NCBI GenBank assembly: GCA_028696365.1
Contig: JAQVHG010000027.1
Location: forward strand, 1 to 14,064
DNA: 14,064 nt
Reading direction: 5' to 3'
From: Methanofollis sp.
GTDB taxonomy: Archaea; Halobacteriota; Methanomicrobia; Methanomicrobiales; Methanofollaceae
The position numbers and the translations under genes are program-made. Position 1 is the stretch's first letter. Each line of letters starts with the position of its first letter. The notes beneath the pieces are model-generated. The model was not told the DNA's origin. It saw nothing but the letters and a program-made list of their open reading frames with translations, and did no database searches. This document shows, one piece after another, positions 7,074-13,358 of the stretch.

Positions 7074-7090
7074 GAAGATCTTCGATCTTC
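7074..7090. repeat. Perfect GATC-core hairpin
   Basis: GAAGATC (7074-7080), loop TTC, GATCTTC (7084-7090), seven perfect pairs. Confidence 0.55.
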
Positions 7091-7209
7091 AAAATGTATG
7101 TAAGAGAGATCATGAGATGACGAGCGTGAGATGATTCTCAATTTTTGGAGAGCCTCAGGTATGAGAATAAGGGGAGAGGTGATGATCAGATCTGCTGAGG
7201 GTCATGCTT

Positions 7210-7230
7210 GAGAGATCTTCGAAGACTCTC
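7210..7230. repeat. Near-perfect palindrome
   Basis: GAGAG at 7210-7214 and CTCTC at 7226-7230 enclose TCTTCGAAGA (7216-7225), itself a perfect palindrome. A single extra A at 7215 breaks the outer symmetry. Confidence 0.45.
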
Positions 7231-7302
7231 ATCTTCTCGTGTTCGCTCCGCTCATATATTGAAAATCACGGTTCTGTAGAAATTCTCTTGATGATGATCT
7301 CT

Positions 7303-7506
7303 GGCGGGGGGCTTGGCCGACCCCCAAACCCCCCGCCACAACACGATAGGTCGAGGACGGCAGACCCCTCGTCATGGTCGTCTATTCTGCCTTCCCCTCC
7401 CCATCGCCATCCCGGGGGTCCGGGGGCAGAGTTCCCAGCCAAAGAGGAAGGAAGGCGGGTGAGTCACGTCTCACCCACACAAGAGGTGGGGGTTTCTACA
7501 GAGCCG
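7303..7506. repeat. Composite inverted G-rich repeat, copy 2, with flank
   Basis: The left arm has GGCGGGGGG (7303-7311) pairing over 9 bp with CCCCCCGCC (7329-7337). The interior ends in CTGCCTTCCCCTCCCC (7387-7402) followed by CGCCATCCC. The right arm, GGGGGTCCGGGGGCAGA (7414-7430), continues into a decayed GTTCCCAG. The flank has GGGTGAGTCACG, TCTCACCCACAC, AAGAGGTGGGGG and GTTTCTACAGAGCC. Its order and spacing match copy 1, and its flank matches the copy at 1-92. Confidence 0.7.
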
Positions 7507-7522
7507 AAAATCACAGATTTTC
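7506..7522. repeat. Perfect hairpin with GATT core, variant of the GATC hairpins
   Basis: GAAAATC, loop ACA, GATTTTC: seven perfect pairs. Compared with GAAGATC/GATCTTC, the fourth pair has changed from G-C to A-T on both sides. Confidence 0.5.
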
Positions 7523-7549
7523 AAAGGGCAGGGGGGACACCGGATGGAG

Positions 7550-7568
7550 CGAAGATCTCTGATCTTCG
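7550..7568. repeat. Perfect 8-bp GATC-core hairpin
   Basis: CGAAGATC (7550-7557), loop TCT, GATCTTCG (7561-7568). It sits between copy 2 of the composite repeat and the partial copy at 7571-7620. Confidence 0.55.
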
Positions 7569-7570
7569 AT

Positions 7571-7620
7571 GGCCAGCTCCCCAGCCAAAGAGACCTTTCC
7601 AGAGGGTTTCTACAAAGCCG
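7571..7620 (+). repeat. Internally deleted copy of the repeat flank
   Basis: CCCAGCCAAAGAG (near 7579-7592) and GAGGGTTTCTACAAAGCCG (7602-7620) reproduce the start (7434-7446) and end (7486-7506) of the flank of copy 2, with the middle part missing. Confidence 0.5.
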
Positions 7621-7710
7621 CAGGAACGCTACTACTCATCGATATAAATATATCAGAATTAGAAATCGTCCGCCAGGATTGATATTTTTAGATTCAGAAC
7701 ATATAGATAT

Positions 7711-7720
7711 CCATATATAG
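7711..7720 (+). promoter_or_regulatory. TATA box of the CO dehydrogenase operon
   Basis: CCATATATAG lies in a strongly A+T-rich stretch (7641-7740) about 75 nt before the cooF start. Transcription from it would give a leader of about 50 nt. A second candidate is GATATAAATATATC (7641-7654), a perfect 6-bp inverted repeat around AA. Which one is used cannot be told from sequence. Confidence 0.45.
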
Positions 7721-7750
7721 ACTTTTGAATGATATTGTCCTTTAATCAGA

Positions 7751-7760
7751 ACCAATTGGT
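7751..7760. promoter_or_regulatory. Perfect 10-bp palindrome in the cooF leader, possible operator
   Basis: ACCAATTGGT lies between the expected transcription start and the SD of cooF. A palindrome in that position could be a regulator site. No regulator gene is in the window and the motif matches none that I know. Confidence 0.25.
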
Positions 7761-7778
7761 GCCTAACGGCAATGATGT

Positions 7779-7783
7779 GGAGG
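7779..7783 (+). promoter_or_regulatory. Shine-Dalgarno site that fixes the cooF start
   Basis: GGAGG lies eight bases before ATG 7792. It favours that start over the upstream in-frame ATG at 7729, which would add 21 residues with no family resemblance and begin ahead of the expected leader end. Confidence 0.75.
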
Positions 7784-7791
7784 AAGGACGT

Positions 7792-8394
7792 ATGAGAACT
7801 GTTTTTGTCAAGCCTGAACTCTGTATCGGGTGCAGGCACTGTGAAGTTGCATGTGCAGTGGAGCATGCACAGAGCAGGAATCTTTACGATGCAATTCATG
7901 AGGAAAAGGTCTCACAGCCACGCATTCATGTCGAGACCAGACTCAATTATCTGACTTTTCCCAACCGGTGCCGTCACTGCGATCCCGCACCCTGTATGCA
8001 AGTCTGCCCGACCGAGGCGCTATATCAGGATACAGACACCGATTCTGTCGTCGTGGACTATGAAAGGTGCATCGGTTGCGCCGTCTGCGCAATGGCGTGC
8101 CCATTTGGGATCATCACATTCCAGAGCGTCCACCAACTCTCGACCGAACGCGAAGTCAATGCAAAGTGTGACAACTGCATCGAGCGACAGCAGGACGGAA
8201 AAATCCCTGCATGTGTCGAAGCGTGCAAGACCGGGGCGCTTGAGTTCGGCGATGCAAACGATCTGGTCCGCACAAGCCGGAAGGATTTCACCCTACGGAT
8301 GCTCGCGTCGGAAGGAGACACAGAGATCCGGACCATCCCGAGAAACATCCGGGCATTCAGGGCAATCATGGAAGAGATCGCCAGTATGTCATAA
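7792..8394 (+). CDS. cooF: CooF-like four-cluster iron-sulfur protein, electron partner of CO dehydrogenase
   Basis: This 200-residue cytosolic ferredoxin-like protein carries electrons from CooS to the next acceptor. Sixteen cysteines form four [4Fe-4S] sites: C11/C14/C17/C21, C60/C63/C68/C72, C93/C96/C99/C103 and C126/C129/C141/C145. This is the arrangement of the CooF/HycB/DMSO-reductase-B family. There is no signal peptide or membrane segment. Length is close to Rhodospirillum CooF. The identity as CooF rests on its place 23 nt upstream of cooS; on sequence alone it could serve a hydrogenase or formate dehydrogenase. In classical systems CooF feeds an energy-conserving hydrogenase. Here the following genes encode a diaphorase instead, so the likely route is CooS to CooF to the HoxU/NuoF-like subunits. 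It is the first gene of the operon. Confidence 0.88.
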   Translation: MRTVFVKPELCIGCRHCEVACAVEHAQSRNLYDAIHEEKVSQPRIHVETRLNYLTFPNRCRHCDPAPCMQVCPTEALYQDTDTDSVVVDYERCIGCAVCAMACPFGIITFQSVHQLSTEREVNAKCDNCIERQQDGKIPACVEACKTGALEFGDANDLVRTSRKDFTLRMLASEGDTEIRTIPRNIRAFRAIMEEIASMS

Positions 8395-8417
8395 CAGGAA
8401 GAGAGGAGGAAAAAACA

Positions 8418-10307
8418 ATGTATGATTCGCAAACGGCACGGAAGATTGCAGAAAAACGGGCGCTTGACAGCACCGATCAGGAAATAATTGTAAAGGCGAT
8501 AGACGACGGTACCGAGACAGTGTGGGACCGTTTTGCCGACCAGCAGCCCCAGTGCGGGTTTGGGCAACTCGGAATCTGTTGCAACCGGTGCACCATGGGG
8601 CCCTGCCGGATCGAACCATTCGGGAAAAAACCGACGCGGGGTGTCTGCGGTGCAACCGCCGACCTCATCGTGGCACGCAACATGCTCGACGACCTCTCCA
8701 CAGGTGCTGCCGCTCATTCAGATCATGGGCGTGAAGTCCTCGAAGTGCTCCTCGATACGGCAGAGGGGAGATCGCAAGGCTACCAGATCCAGGATGAGGA
8801 GAAACTCCTGAGGGTCGCCTCGGAGTACGGCATAAACACCGACGGACGGGAAAAAGAAGCGATCGCCGGTGACCTTGCCCGGGCGATGCTGGAAGAGTAC
8901 GGCACTCTCAAGAACCAGATCCAGTTGGTTGAACGAGCCCCACAGAAAACAAAGGAGGCGTGGAAAAAAGCCGGCATAGTCCCGCGCAGCGTCGACCGGG
9001 AGATCGTGGAGGCCATGCACAGGGTCCACATGGGTGTCGGCGCAGACTACGCAAACATCCTCGTGCACGCCATGAGGACATCGCTCTCCGACGGATGGGG
9101 AGGGTCCATGATGGCAACAGAGGGTTCCGACATTCTGTTCGGCACACCTGTGCCATGCACCACCCTGGCGAACCTCGGCACACTCAGCAAAGACAAGGTC
9201 AACGTCGTCCTCCACGGGCACAACCCGATCCTCTCAGAGATGATCGTAAAAGCTGCAGAAGACCCGGCCCTCGTAAAACGCGCCGAAGAAAAAGGTGCAA
9301 AGGGTATCAACCTGGTCGGCATGTGCTGTACCGGAAACGAACTCTCGATGCGCCATGGTATTCCCATGGCAGGTTCCCTCCTCGACCAGGAACTTGCCAT
9401 CGCCACCGGGGCGGTCGAAGTGATGGTGATCGATTACCAGTGTATCTTCCCCTCCATCACTCACACGGCCAGTTGCTATCATACAAAGGTCGTCACCACG
9501 AGCGAAAAATCAAAGGTTCAGGGCGCGCTTTACAAAGAGTTCAGGCCTGAAACCGGTCTTGACACTGCAAAAGAGATCATCGCCCTTGCGATCGAGAACT
9601 TCCCCTCCAGGAACCCAGACAGGGTCAGGATCCCCGCAACCCCAGTCCGCATGATGGCGGGGTTCTCTGAGGAGGCGATCAAGACGGCGCTGGGCGGTTC
9701 GTACAAGCCGCTCATCAATGCGATCGTCGCCGGCGAGGTCAAAGGGGTCGTGGGCGTGGTCGGATGTAACAACCCCAAGGTCAAGCAGGACTACGGCCAT
9801 GTCACGCTCGCAAAAGAACTCATCAAACGGGACATCCTGGTCGTCGAGACCGGGTGCGCCGCGATTGCGAGCGGGAAAGCCGGCCTGCTGGTGCCCGAGG
9901 CGGCGGACCTGGCCGGCGAGGGGTTAAAGGCAGTCTGCAAGGCGCTCGGGATCCCGCCGGCCCTCCATATGGGTTCCTGCGTCGACTGCTCTCGGATCTT
10001 GGTGCTGGCCGCACATGTCGCAGACGAACTCGGGGTCGGCATCGGGGACCTGCCGCTTGGCGGGGCGGCGCCTGAATGGTACTCGCAGAAGGCCGTCTCT
10101 ATTGCCACCTACTTTGTGGCGTCGGGGGTCTACACTGTGCTTGGCATCCCGCCCAAGATCTTTGGCAGCCAGAACGTGCTCGACCTCCTGACTACGCAAC
10201 TCAAAGACGTGGTGAACGCCTCCTTTGCCGTCGAGCCCGACCCGGTGAAGGCCGCAGACCTGCTTGAGGCGGAGATCGAGAGAAAGAGAGAAGCGCTCGG
10301 GATCTGA
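8418..10307 (+). CDS. cooS: Anaerobic Ni-Fe carbon monoxide dehydrogenase catalytic subunit
   Basis: This 629-residue enzyme catalyses CO + H2O to CO2 + 2 electrons + 2 H+, reversibly, in the cytosol. All metal ligands of the family can be placed. D-cluster: C46 and C54. B-cluster: C55, C58, C63 and C77. C-cluster: H268 (in LHGHNP), the C303/C304 pair (GMCCTGNE), C342 (YQCIFPS), C450 (GCNNPK), C480 (ETGCAA) and C521 (HMGSCVDC). The acid-base lysine is K558 (YSQKAVSIATYF). It is of normal length for monofunctional CooS and lacks the acetyl-CoA synthase or Cdh-alpha architecture, so it is distinct from the usual methanogen CODH/ACS. GAGGAGG (8403-8409) supports the start. The neighbouring CooF, CooC and diaphorase genes point to a dedicated CO-oxidising or CO2-reducing complex. 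Confidence 0.96.
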   Translation: MYDSQTARKIAEKRALDSTDQEIIVKAIDDGTETVWDRFADQQPQCGFGQLGICCNRCTMGPCRIEPFGKKPTRGVCGATADLIVARNMLDDLSTGAAAHSDHGREVLEVLLDTAEGRSQGYQIQDEEKLLRVASEYGINTDGREKEAIAGDLARAMLEEYGTLKNQIQLVERAPQKTKEAWKKAGIVPRSVDREIVEAMHRVHMGVGADYANILVHAMRTSLSDGWGGSMMATEGSDILFGTPVPCTTLANLGTLSKDKVNVVLHGHNPILSEMIVKAAEDPALVKRAEEKGAKGINLVGMCCTGNELSMRHGIPMAGSLLDQELAIATGAVEVMVIDYQCIFPSITHTASCYHTKVVTTSEKSKVQGALYKEFRPETGLDTAKEIIALAIENFPSRNPDRVRIPATPVRMMAGFSEEAIKTALGGSYKPLINAIVAGEVKGVVGVVGCNNPKVKQDYGHVTLAKELIKRDILVVETGCAAIASGKAGLLVPEAADLAGEGLKAVCKALGIPPALHMGSCVDCSRILVLAAHVADELGVGIGDLPLGGAAPEWYSQKAVSIATYFVASGVYTVLGIPPKIFGSQNVLDLLTTQLKDVVNASFAVEPDPVKAADLLEAEIERKREALGI

Positions 10308-10321
10308 TCCCTGGACCAGTT

Positions 10322-10330
10322 CATTTTTTT
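10322..10330 (+). terminator. U-tract between cooS and the diaphorase genes, possible partial terminator
   Basis: Seven T residues (10324-10330) sit in the 35-nt gap after cooS, preceded by the small repeat CTGG-A-CCAG. No TATA box separates the genes, so most likely some transcripts stop or are processed here and the rest read through. Confidence 0.3.
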
Positions 10331-10342
10331 GAAGAGGCTACC

Positions 10343-10831
10343 ATGGACGAAAAAACACTCGACGAGATTATTTCAAGGTACGATTCCCCATCTGGGAGAC
10401 TGCTCGGGATTCTAGAAGAGATCCAGACCAGTGAAGGTTACATCCCCCGTGATGTCCTGGAGATGCTCTCTGTAAAACTGGACGTGCGTCTCTCGCAACT
10501 CTACAGTCTCGTCACGTTTTATTCGTTTTTCAGTCTGAAACCTATCGGAGAGCATGTGGTTACCGTCTGCATGGGCACCGCCTGCCATGTCAGAGGTGCC
10601 GCGGAGATCCTGACGACGCTTGAAAAACTGCTCGGTATCGAACGCGGTACGACGCAGGATGGCAAATACTCTGTCACCACGAAAGACAACAAATTTACCC
10701 TCGAGATTGCCCGGTGTTTTGGGGCGTGCAGCATCGCACCGGTCATCGACATCGACGGGGATCTCTACGGGTATACGACGCCTGAACGCCTCCCTGAGAT
10801 CCTTGAGGACTACGGATGGAGGGAGCCATGA
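10343..10831 (+). CDS. nuoE: NuoE/HoxE-like [2Fe-2S] thioredoxin-fold subunit of an NAD(P)H diaphorase
   Basis: This 162-residue protein follows the NuoE pattern: a helical N-terminal half (residues 1-70, with LYSLVTFYSFF) and a thioredoxin-like [2Fe-2S] domain with ligands C76 and C81 (VCMGTACHVRGA) and C125 and C129 (RCFGACSIAP). It would sit beside the FMN subunit and pass or store single electrons, as in complex I, HoxE or HydC. SD GAGG (10334-10337) precedes the ATG. Its TGA overlaps the ATG of the NuoF-like gene (ATGA at 10828-10831), so translation is coupled. No complex I membrane subunits are seen nearby, so membership of respiratory complex I is unlikely; a soluble diaphorase attached to CooS fits the context. 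Confidence 0.92.
   Translation: MDEKTLDEIISRYDSPSGRLLGILEEIQTSEGYIPRDVLEMLSVKLDVRLSQLYSLVTFYSFFSLKPIGEHVVTVCMGTACHVRGAAEILTTLEKLLGIERGTTQDGKYSVTTKDNKFTLEIARCFGACSIAPVIDIDGDLYGYTTPERLPEILEDYGWREP
10818..10822 (+). promoter_or_regulatory. Shine-Dalgarno site that fixes the nuoF-like start
   Basis: GGAGG lies five bases before ATG 10828, which overlaps the upstream stop as ATGA. The in-frame ATG at 10816 is immediately upstream of this site and overlaps it, so it has no usable SD of its own. Confidence 0.65.
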
Positions 10832-12513
10832 ACGGTCTCCGGGGAATTTCCGCACGGCGAGTCGCGGGGTTGCAAAAGATCAAACCTGATAGACCCAGGA
10901 TCGCCGTCGGCCTTGCGACCTGCGGGACGGCAGTCGGCGGCGACAGAGTCTACCGGCGTCTGCAGGAGGTCATCGAGAACAGCGGCGACGATATCATGCT
11001 CACAAAGACCGGCTGCATGGGGTATTGCCGGGAAGAGCCGCTGGTCAATGTCACGATCCCAGGCAAACCTCTTGTGGTCCTCCACGGCGTGAGCACAGAC
11101 GACGCTGATGAAATTGTCAGGGCGGTCAGAGCCGGCAAGGTGCCATATGACAGAGTTCTCTGCCAGATCCCTTCGTGGGACCATATGAGCGGGACGACGA
11201 TTGAATATGGTCGCGGGTTCGACCAGGTCCCTCCCTATGAGGACGTTCCGTTCTTTTCGCACCAGAAAAAAGTGGTTCTCCGTAATACTGGATTTATCAA
11301 CCCTGAAGATCTCGACGAGTATCTCGCGGTCGGTGGGTATGCCGCTGCAAAAAAAGCCTTGACCGAAATGACGCCCGACGCTGTCATAGTAGAGGTGGAA
11401 CGCTCTGGGCTGCGGGGTAGGGGTGGGGCCGGGTTTCCGACCGGTTTAAAGTGGCGGATTGCAAAGAAAGAGACTGGAGATCAGAAGTACGTCATCTGCA
11501 ATGCCGATGAAGGCGACCCGGGCGCCTACATGAACCGCAACGAGATGGAGAGTGATCCCCACATGCTCGTCGAAGGCATGATCATCGGTGCGTACGCCGT
11601 CGGGGCCGGTGAGGGGCTGATATATCTCAGGGCCGAGTACCCGCTTGCCATCAAGCGGCTCGAACTCGCTATCTCAGAGGCACGCACATGCGGACTGCTT
11701 GGCAAAGACATCTTCGACACGGGATTTGATTTTGATATCAGGATCGTAACCGGTGCTGGGGCGTTCGTCTGCGGGGAGTCGACAGCACTGGTTGCGTCCA
11801 TAGAGGGCAAAACCGGCCGTCCTCATCCCCGCCCTCCAAGGTTGACCGATCTGGGAGGAGGGCTCTGGGGAAGACCCACTGTTCTCAACAATGTCGAGAC
11901 ATGGTGCAACGTGCCGGTCATCATCCAGAACGGCGGCGATTGGTTTGCAGAGATTGGGACCGAGAAGAACACCGGCACCAAGGTCTTTTCCCTCGTAGGA
12001 GCGGTCGACCGTGTCGGCCTTGTGGAGGTGCCGCTCGGAACGTCGCTGAACACGATCGTCTACGAGATCGGCAACGGCGGTGCCAACGGAAAAAACGTAA
12101 AGGCCGTGCAGACTGGGGGGCCGTCTGGAGGCTGTATCCCCACCAGGTTGTTTGATATGCCGATGGACTACGAAAGTCTCAACCGCGTCGGATCGATCAT
12201 GGGTTCTGGGGGGATCGTGGTGATGGACGAGGAGACGAACATGGTCGACATTGCCCGTTATTTCATCAACTTTGCAACCGGCGAGTCCTGCGGGAAATGC
12301 GTTCCCTGTCGAGAGGGACTGAAGCACACGCTGCTCCTGCTCAACAAGATCATGGCGGGAAAAGGCAAGGAAAACGATCTCGAGACCCTGGAGTTGCTGG
12401 CCGATACGATCAAAAAGACCTCGCTGTGCGGGCTTGGCCAGTCGGCACCAAACCCTGTGCTGACGACGCTTGCGTATTTCAGGGAAGAATATGATGCACG
12501 GGTGAGAAGATGA
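10828..12513 (+). CDS. nuoF: NuoF/HydB-like NAD(P)H-oxidising flavoprotein subunit
   Basis: This 561-residue protein binds FMN and NAD(P)(H). Residues 22-105 are a thioredoxin-like [2Fe-2S] domain of the HydB type (TCGTAVGG, with C32; TGCMGYC, with C63 and C67), fused ahead of the NuoF core. The core has the nucleotide loop GRGGAGFPTGLKW (197-209), CNADEGDPGAY (224-234) and GAGAFVCGESTAL (309-321), the NNVET segment (354-358), and the [4Fe-4S] site C488/C491/C494 (ESCGKCVPCREG) with C534 (SLCGLG). The fused N-terminal domain is typical of soluble hydrogenase or formate dehydrogenase diaphorases, not complex I. The protein stops at residue 561, right after the NuoF core: the C-terminal two-cluster ferredoxin domain of bifurcating HydB proteins is missing. 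NADH versus NADPH cannot be decided here. Its stop overlaps the next start as ATGA (12510-12513). Confidence 0.94.
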   Translation: MNGLRGISARRVAGLQKIKPDRPRIAVGLATCGTAVGGDRVYRRLQEVIENSGDDIMLTKTGCMGYCREEPLVNVTIPGKPLVVLHGVSTDDADEIVRAVRAGKVPYDRVLCQIPSWDHMSGTTIEYGRGFDQVPPYEDVPFFSHQKKVVLRNTGFINPEDLDEYLAVGGYAAAKKALTEMTPDAVIVEVERSGLRGRGGAGFPTGLKWRIAKKETGDQKYVICNADEGDPGAYMNRNEMESDPHMLVEGMIIGAYAVGAGEGLIYLRAEYPLAIKRLELAISEARTCGLLGKDIFDTGFDFDIRIVTGAGAFVCGESTALVASIEGKTGRPHPRPPRLTDLGGGLWGRPTVLNNVETWCNVPVIIQNGGDWFAEIGTEKNTGTKVFSLVGAVDRVGLVEVPLGTSLNTIVYEIGNGGANGKNVKAVQTGGPSGGCIPTRLFDMPMDYESLNRVGSIMGSGGIVVMDEETNMVDIARYFINFATGESCGKCVPCREGLKHTLLLLNKIMAGKGKENDLETLELLADTIKKTSLCGLGQSAPNPVLTTLAYFREEYDARVRR

Positions 12514-13358
12514 CGTATGGAGAGGTAGGTCGGAGAGACCAGCCGGAAAAACCGATCACTATACTCATCAACGGCAAAAAATGCATGGCACGCGAGGGGG
12601 AGATTGTCCTGTCGGTGGCACTGCGTGAAGGAGTCGCGATCCCGCACCTCTGCTATGAGGCGTCGCTCGAGCCGTACGGTGGCTGTAGGCTCTGTATGGT
12701 AGAGGCCACCGATCACGGGAGAACTTCAATGACCACAGCCTGTAGTCTGCGTGCGACAGAAGGGCTTGAGGTCTGTACTGACACGCCTGAGGTCGTGAAG
12801 TATCGGAACGTTTTATTCGAACTCTATCTTGCAGAGGCGCCAAAGTCAGAGACAATCAAAGAGATGGCGGCTCGTTACGGCGTTACAAAGACAAGTTTTT
12901 TGAAAAAGATCGACATTGAGGATGCCCTCGGCGGCAAATGTGTGCTCTGCGGGCTCTGCGTGCGGGTCTGTACCGAGATCATGGGAGCCGGTGCGATCAA
13001 TTTCATCAACCGCGGCCCATATACGGTGGTCAATACGCCGTACTTCGAGGCGAACACAGACTGTCTCGGATGTGGTGCCTGTGCGAACGTCTGCCCCACG
13101 CATGCGATCCAGATCGAAGACCGCAATGGCGAACGGGTTCTACACTCATGGGGAGGCATAAAAATACCCCTGAAACGGTGCAGTTCCTGCGGGAAGTATT
13201 ATACGCCTGAGGCCCTGGCGGTGTCTGTCCAGAACACGTTGATGCCGCCGATTCGATCCGACCTTGCAGGGTTCTGTCCGGCGTGCAGGGCAAAAAAATG
13301 TGCAGATATGGAGATCCGGGCACATATGAAAACAGAAGGTGAAGGTAACCATGTGTGA
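12510..13358 (+). CDS. HoxU / NuoG-N-terminus-like iron-sulfur adaptor subunit with an added C-terminal cysteine ribbon
   Basis: This 282-residue protein would wire the flavoprotein to its catalytic partner. Residues 14-95 are a plant-type [2Fe-2S] ferredoxin domain (C48, C59, C62, C78). Residues 143-200 carry two [4Fe-4S] sites (C144/C147/C150/C154 and C185/C188/C191/C195). Between them, where HoxU, HydA and NuoG have a His-Cys3 cluster, the sequence (97-125) contains no histidine or cysteine, so that site is absent. After the ferredoxin domain, residues 220-265 add CSSC (C224, C227) and CPACRAKKC (C256, C259, C264), a zinc-ribbon or rubredoxin-like arrangement not found in plain HoxU. There is no hydrogenase H-cluster or molybdopterin domain. 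SD GGTGA (12501-12505) precedes the start. It overlaps cooC by 8 nt. The most reasonable role is docking of the diaphorase to CooF/CooS. Confidence 0.85.
   Translation: MTYGEVGRRDQPEKPITILINGKKCMAREGEIVLSVALREGVAIPHLCYEASLEPYGGCRLCMVEATDHGRTSMTTACSLRATEGLEVCTDTPEVVKYRNVLFELYLAEAPKSETIKEMAARYGVTKTSFLKKIDIEDALGGKCVLCGLCVRVCTEIMGAGAINFINRGPYTVVNTPYFEANTDCLGCGACANVCPTHAIQIEDRNGERVLHSWGGIKIPLKRCSSCGKYYTPEALAVSVQNTLMPPIRSDLAGFCPACRAKKCADMEIRAHMKTEGEGNHV

Larger units (their letters stand above)
6179..7690. other. 1.5-kb repeat-rich intergenic region without an intact gene
   Basis: No open frame here combines an SD site with protein-like composition. The region holds two copies of a composite inverted G-rich repeat, several partial copies of its flank, five GATC-core hairpins and one decayed coding fragment; these are listed separately. 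A perfect 12-nt inverted pair, TCTCGAACTCGT (6274-6285) and ACGAGTTCGAGA (6432-6443), is also present. The recurring string CTGCCTTCCC (6643-6652 and 7387-7396, with variants elsewhere) marks the repeat units. Confidence 0.6.

Noticed and set aside
1..7620. CRISPR array suspected from the recurring G-rich palindromes
   Set aside because: The copies are unevenly spaced, occur in both orientations and differ in length. There are no regular spacers or cas genes.
7204..7647. A 147-codon plus-strand frame through the second repeat copy
   Set aside because: Most of its length is repeat DNA (proline- and glycine-rich translation) and there is no SD.
8418..10307. Cdh alpha subunit of the methanogen CODH/acetyl-CoA synthase complex
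   Set aside because: Length and the cluster-ligand order match monofunctional CooS. No cdhB-E genes are adjacent, and cooF and cooC are.
10343..13358. Part of respiratory complex I
   Set aside because: There are no membrane subunits, the NuoF-like protein has the fused thioredoxin-like domain of soluble enzymes, and the NuoG-like protein lacks the large C-terminal domain.
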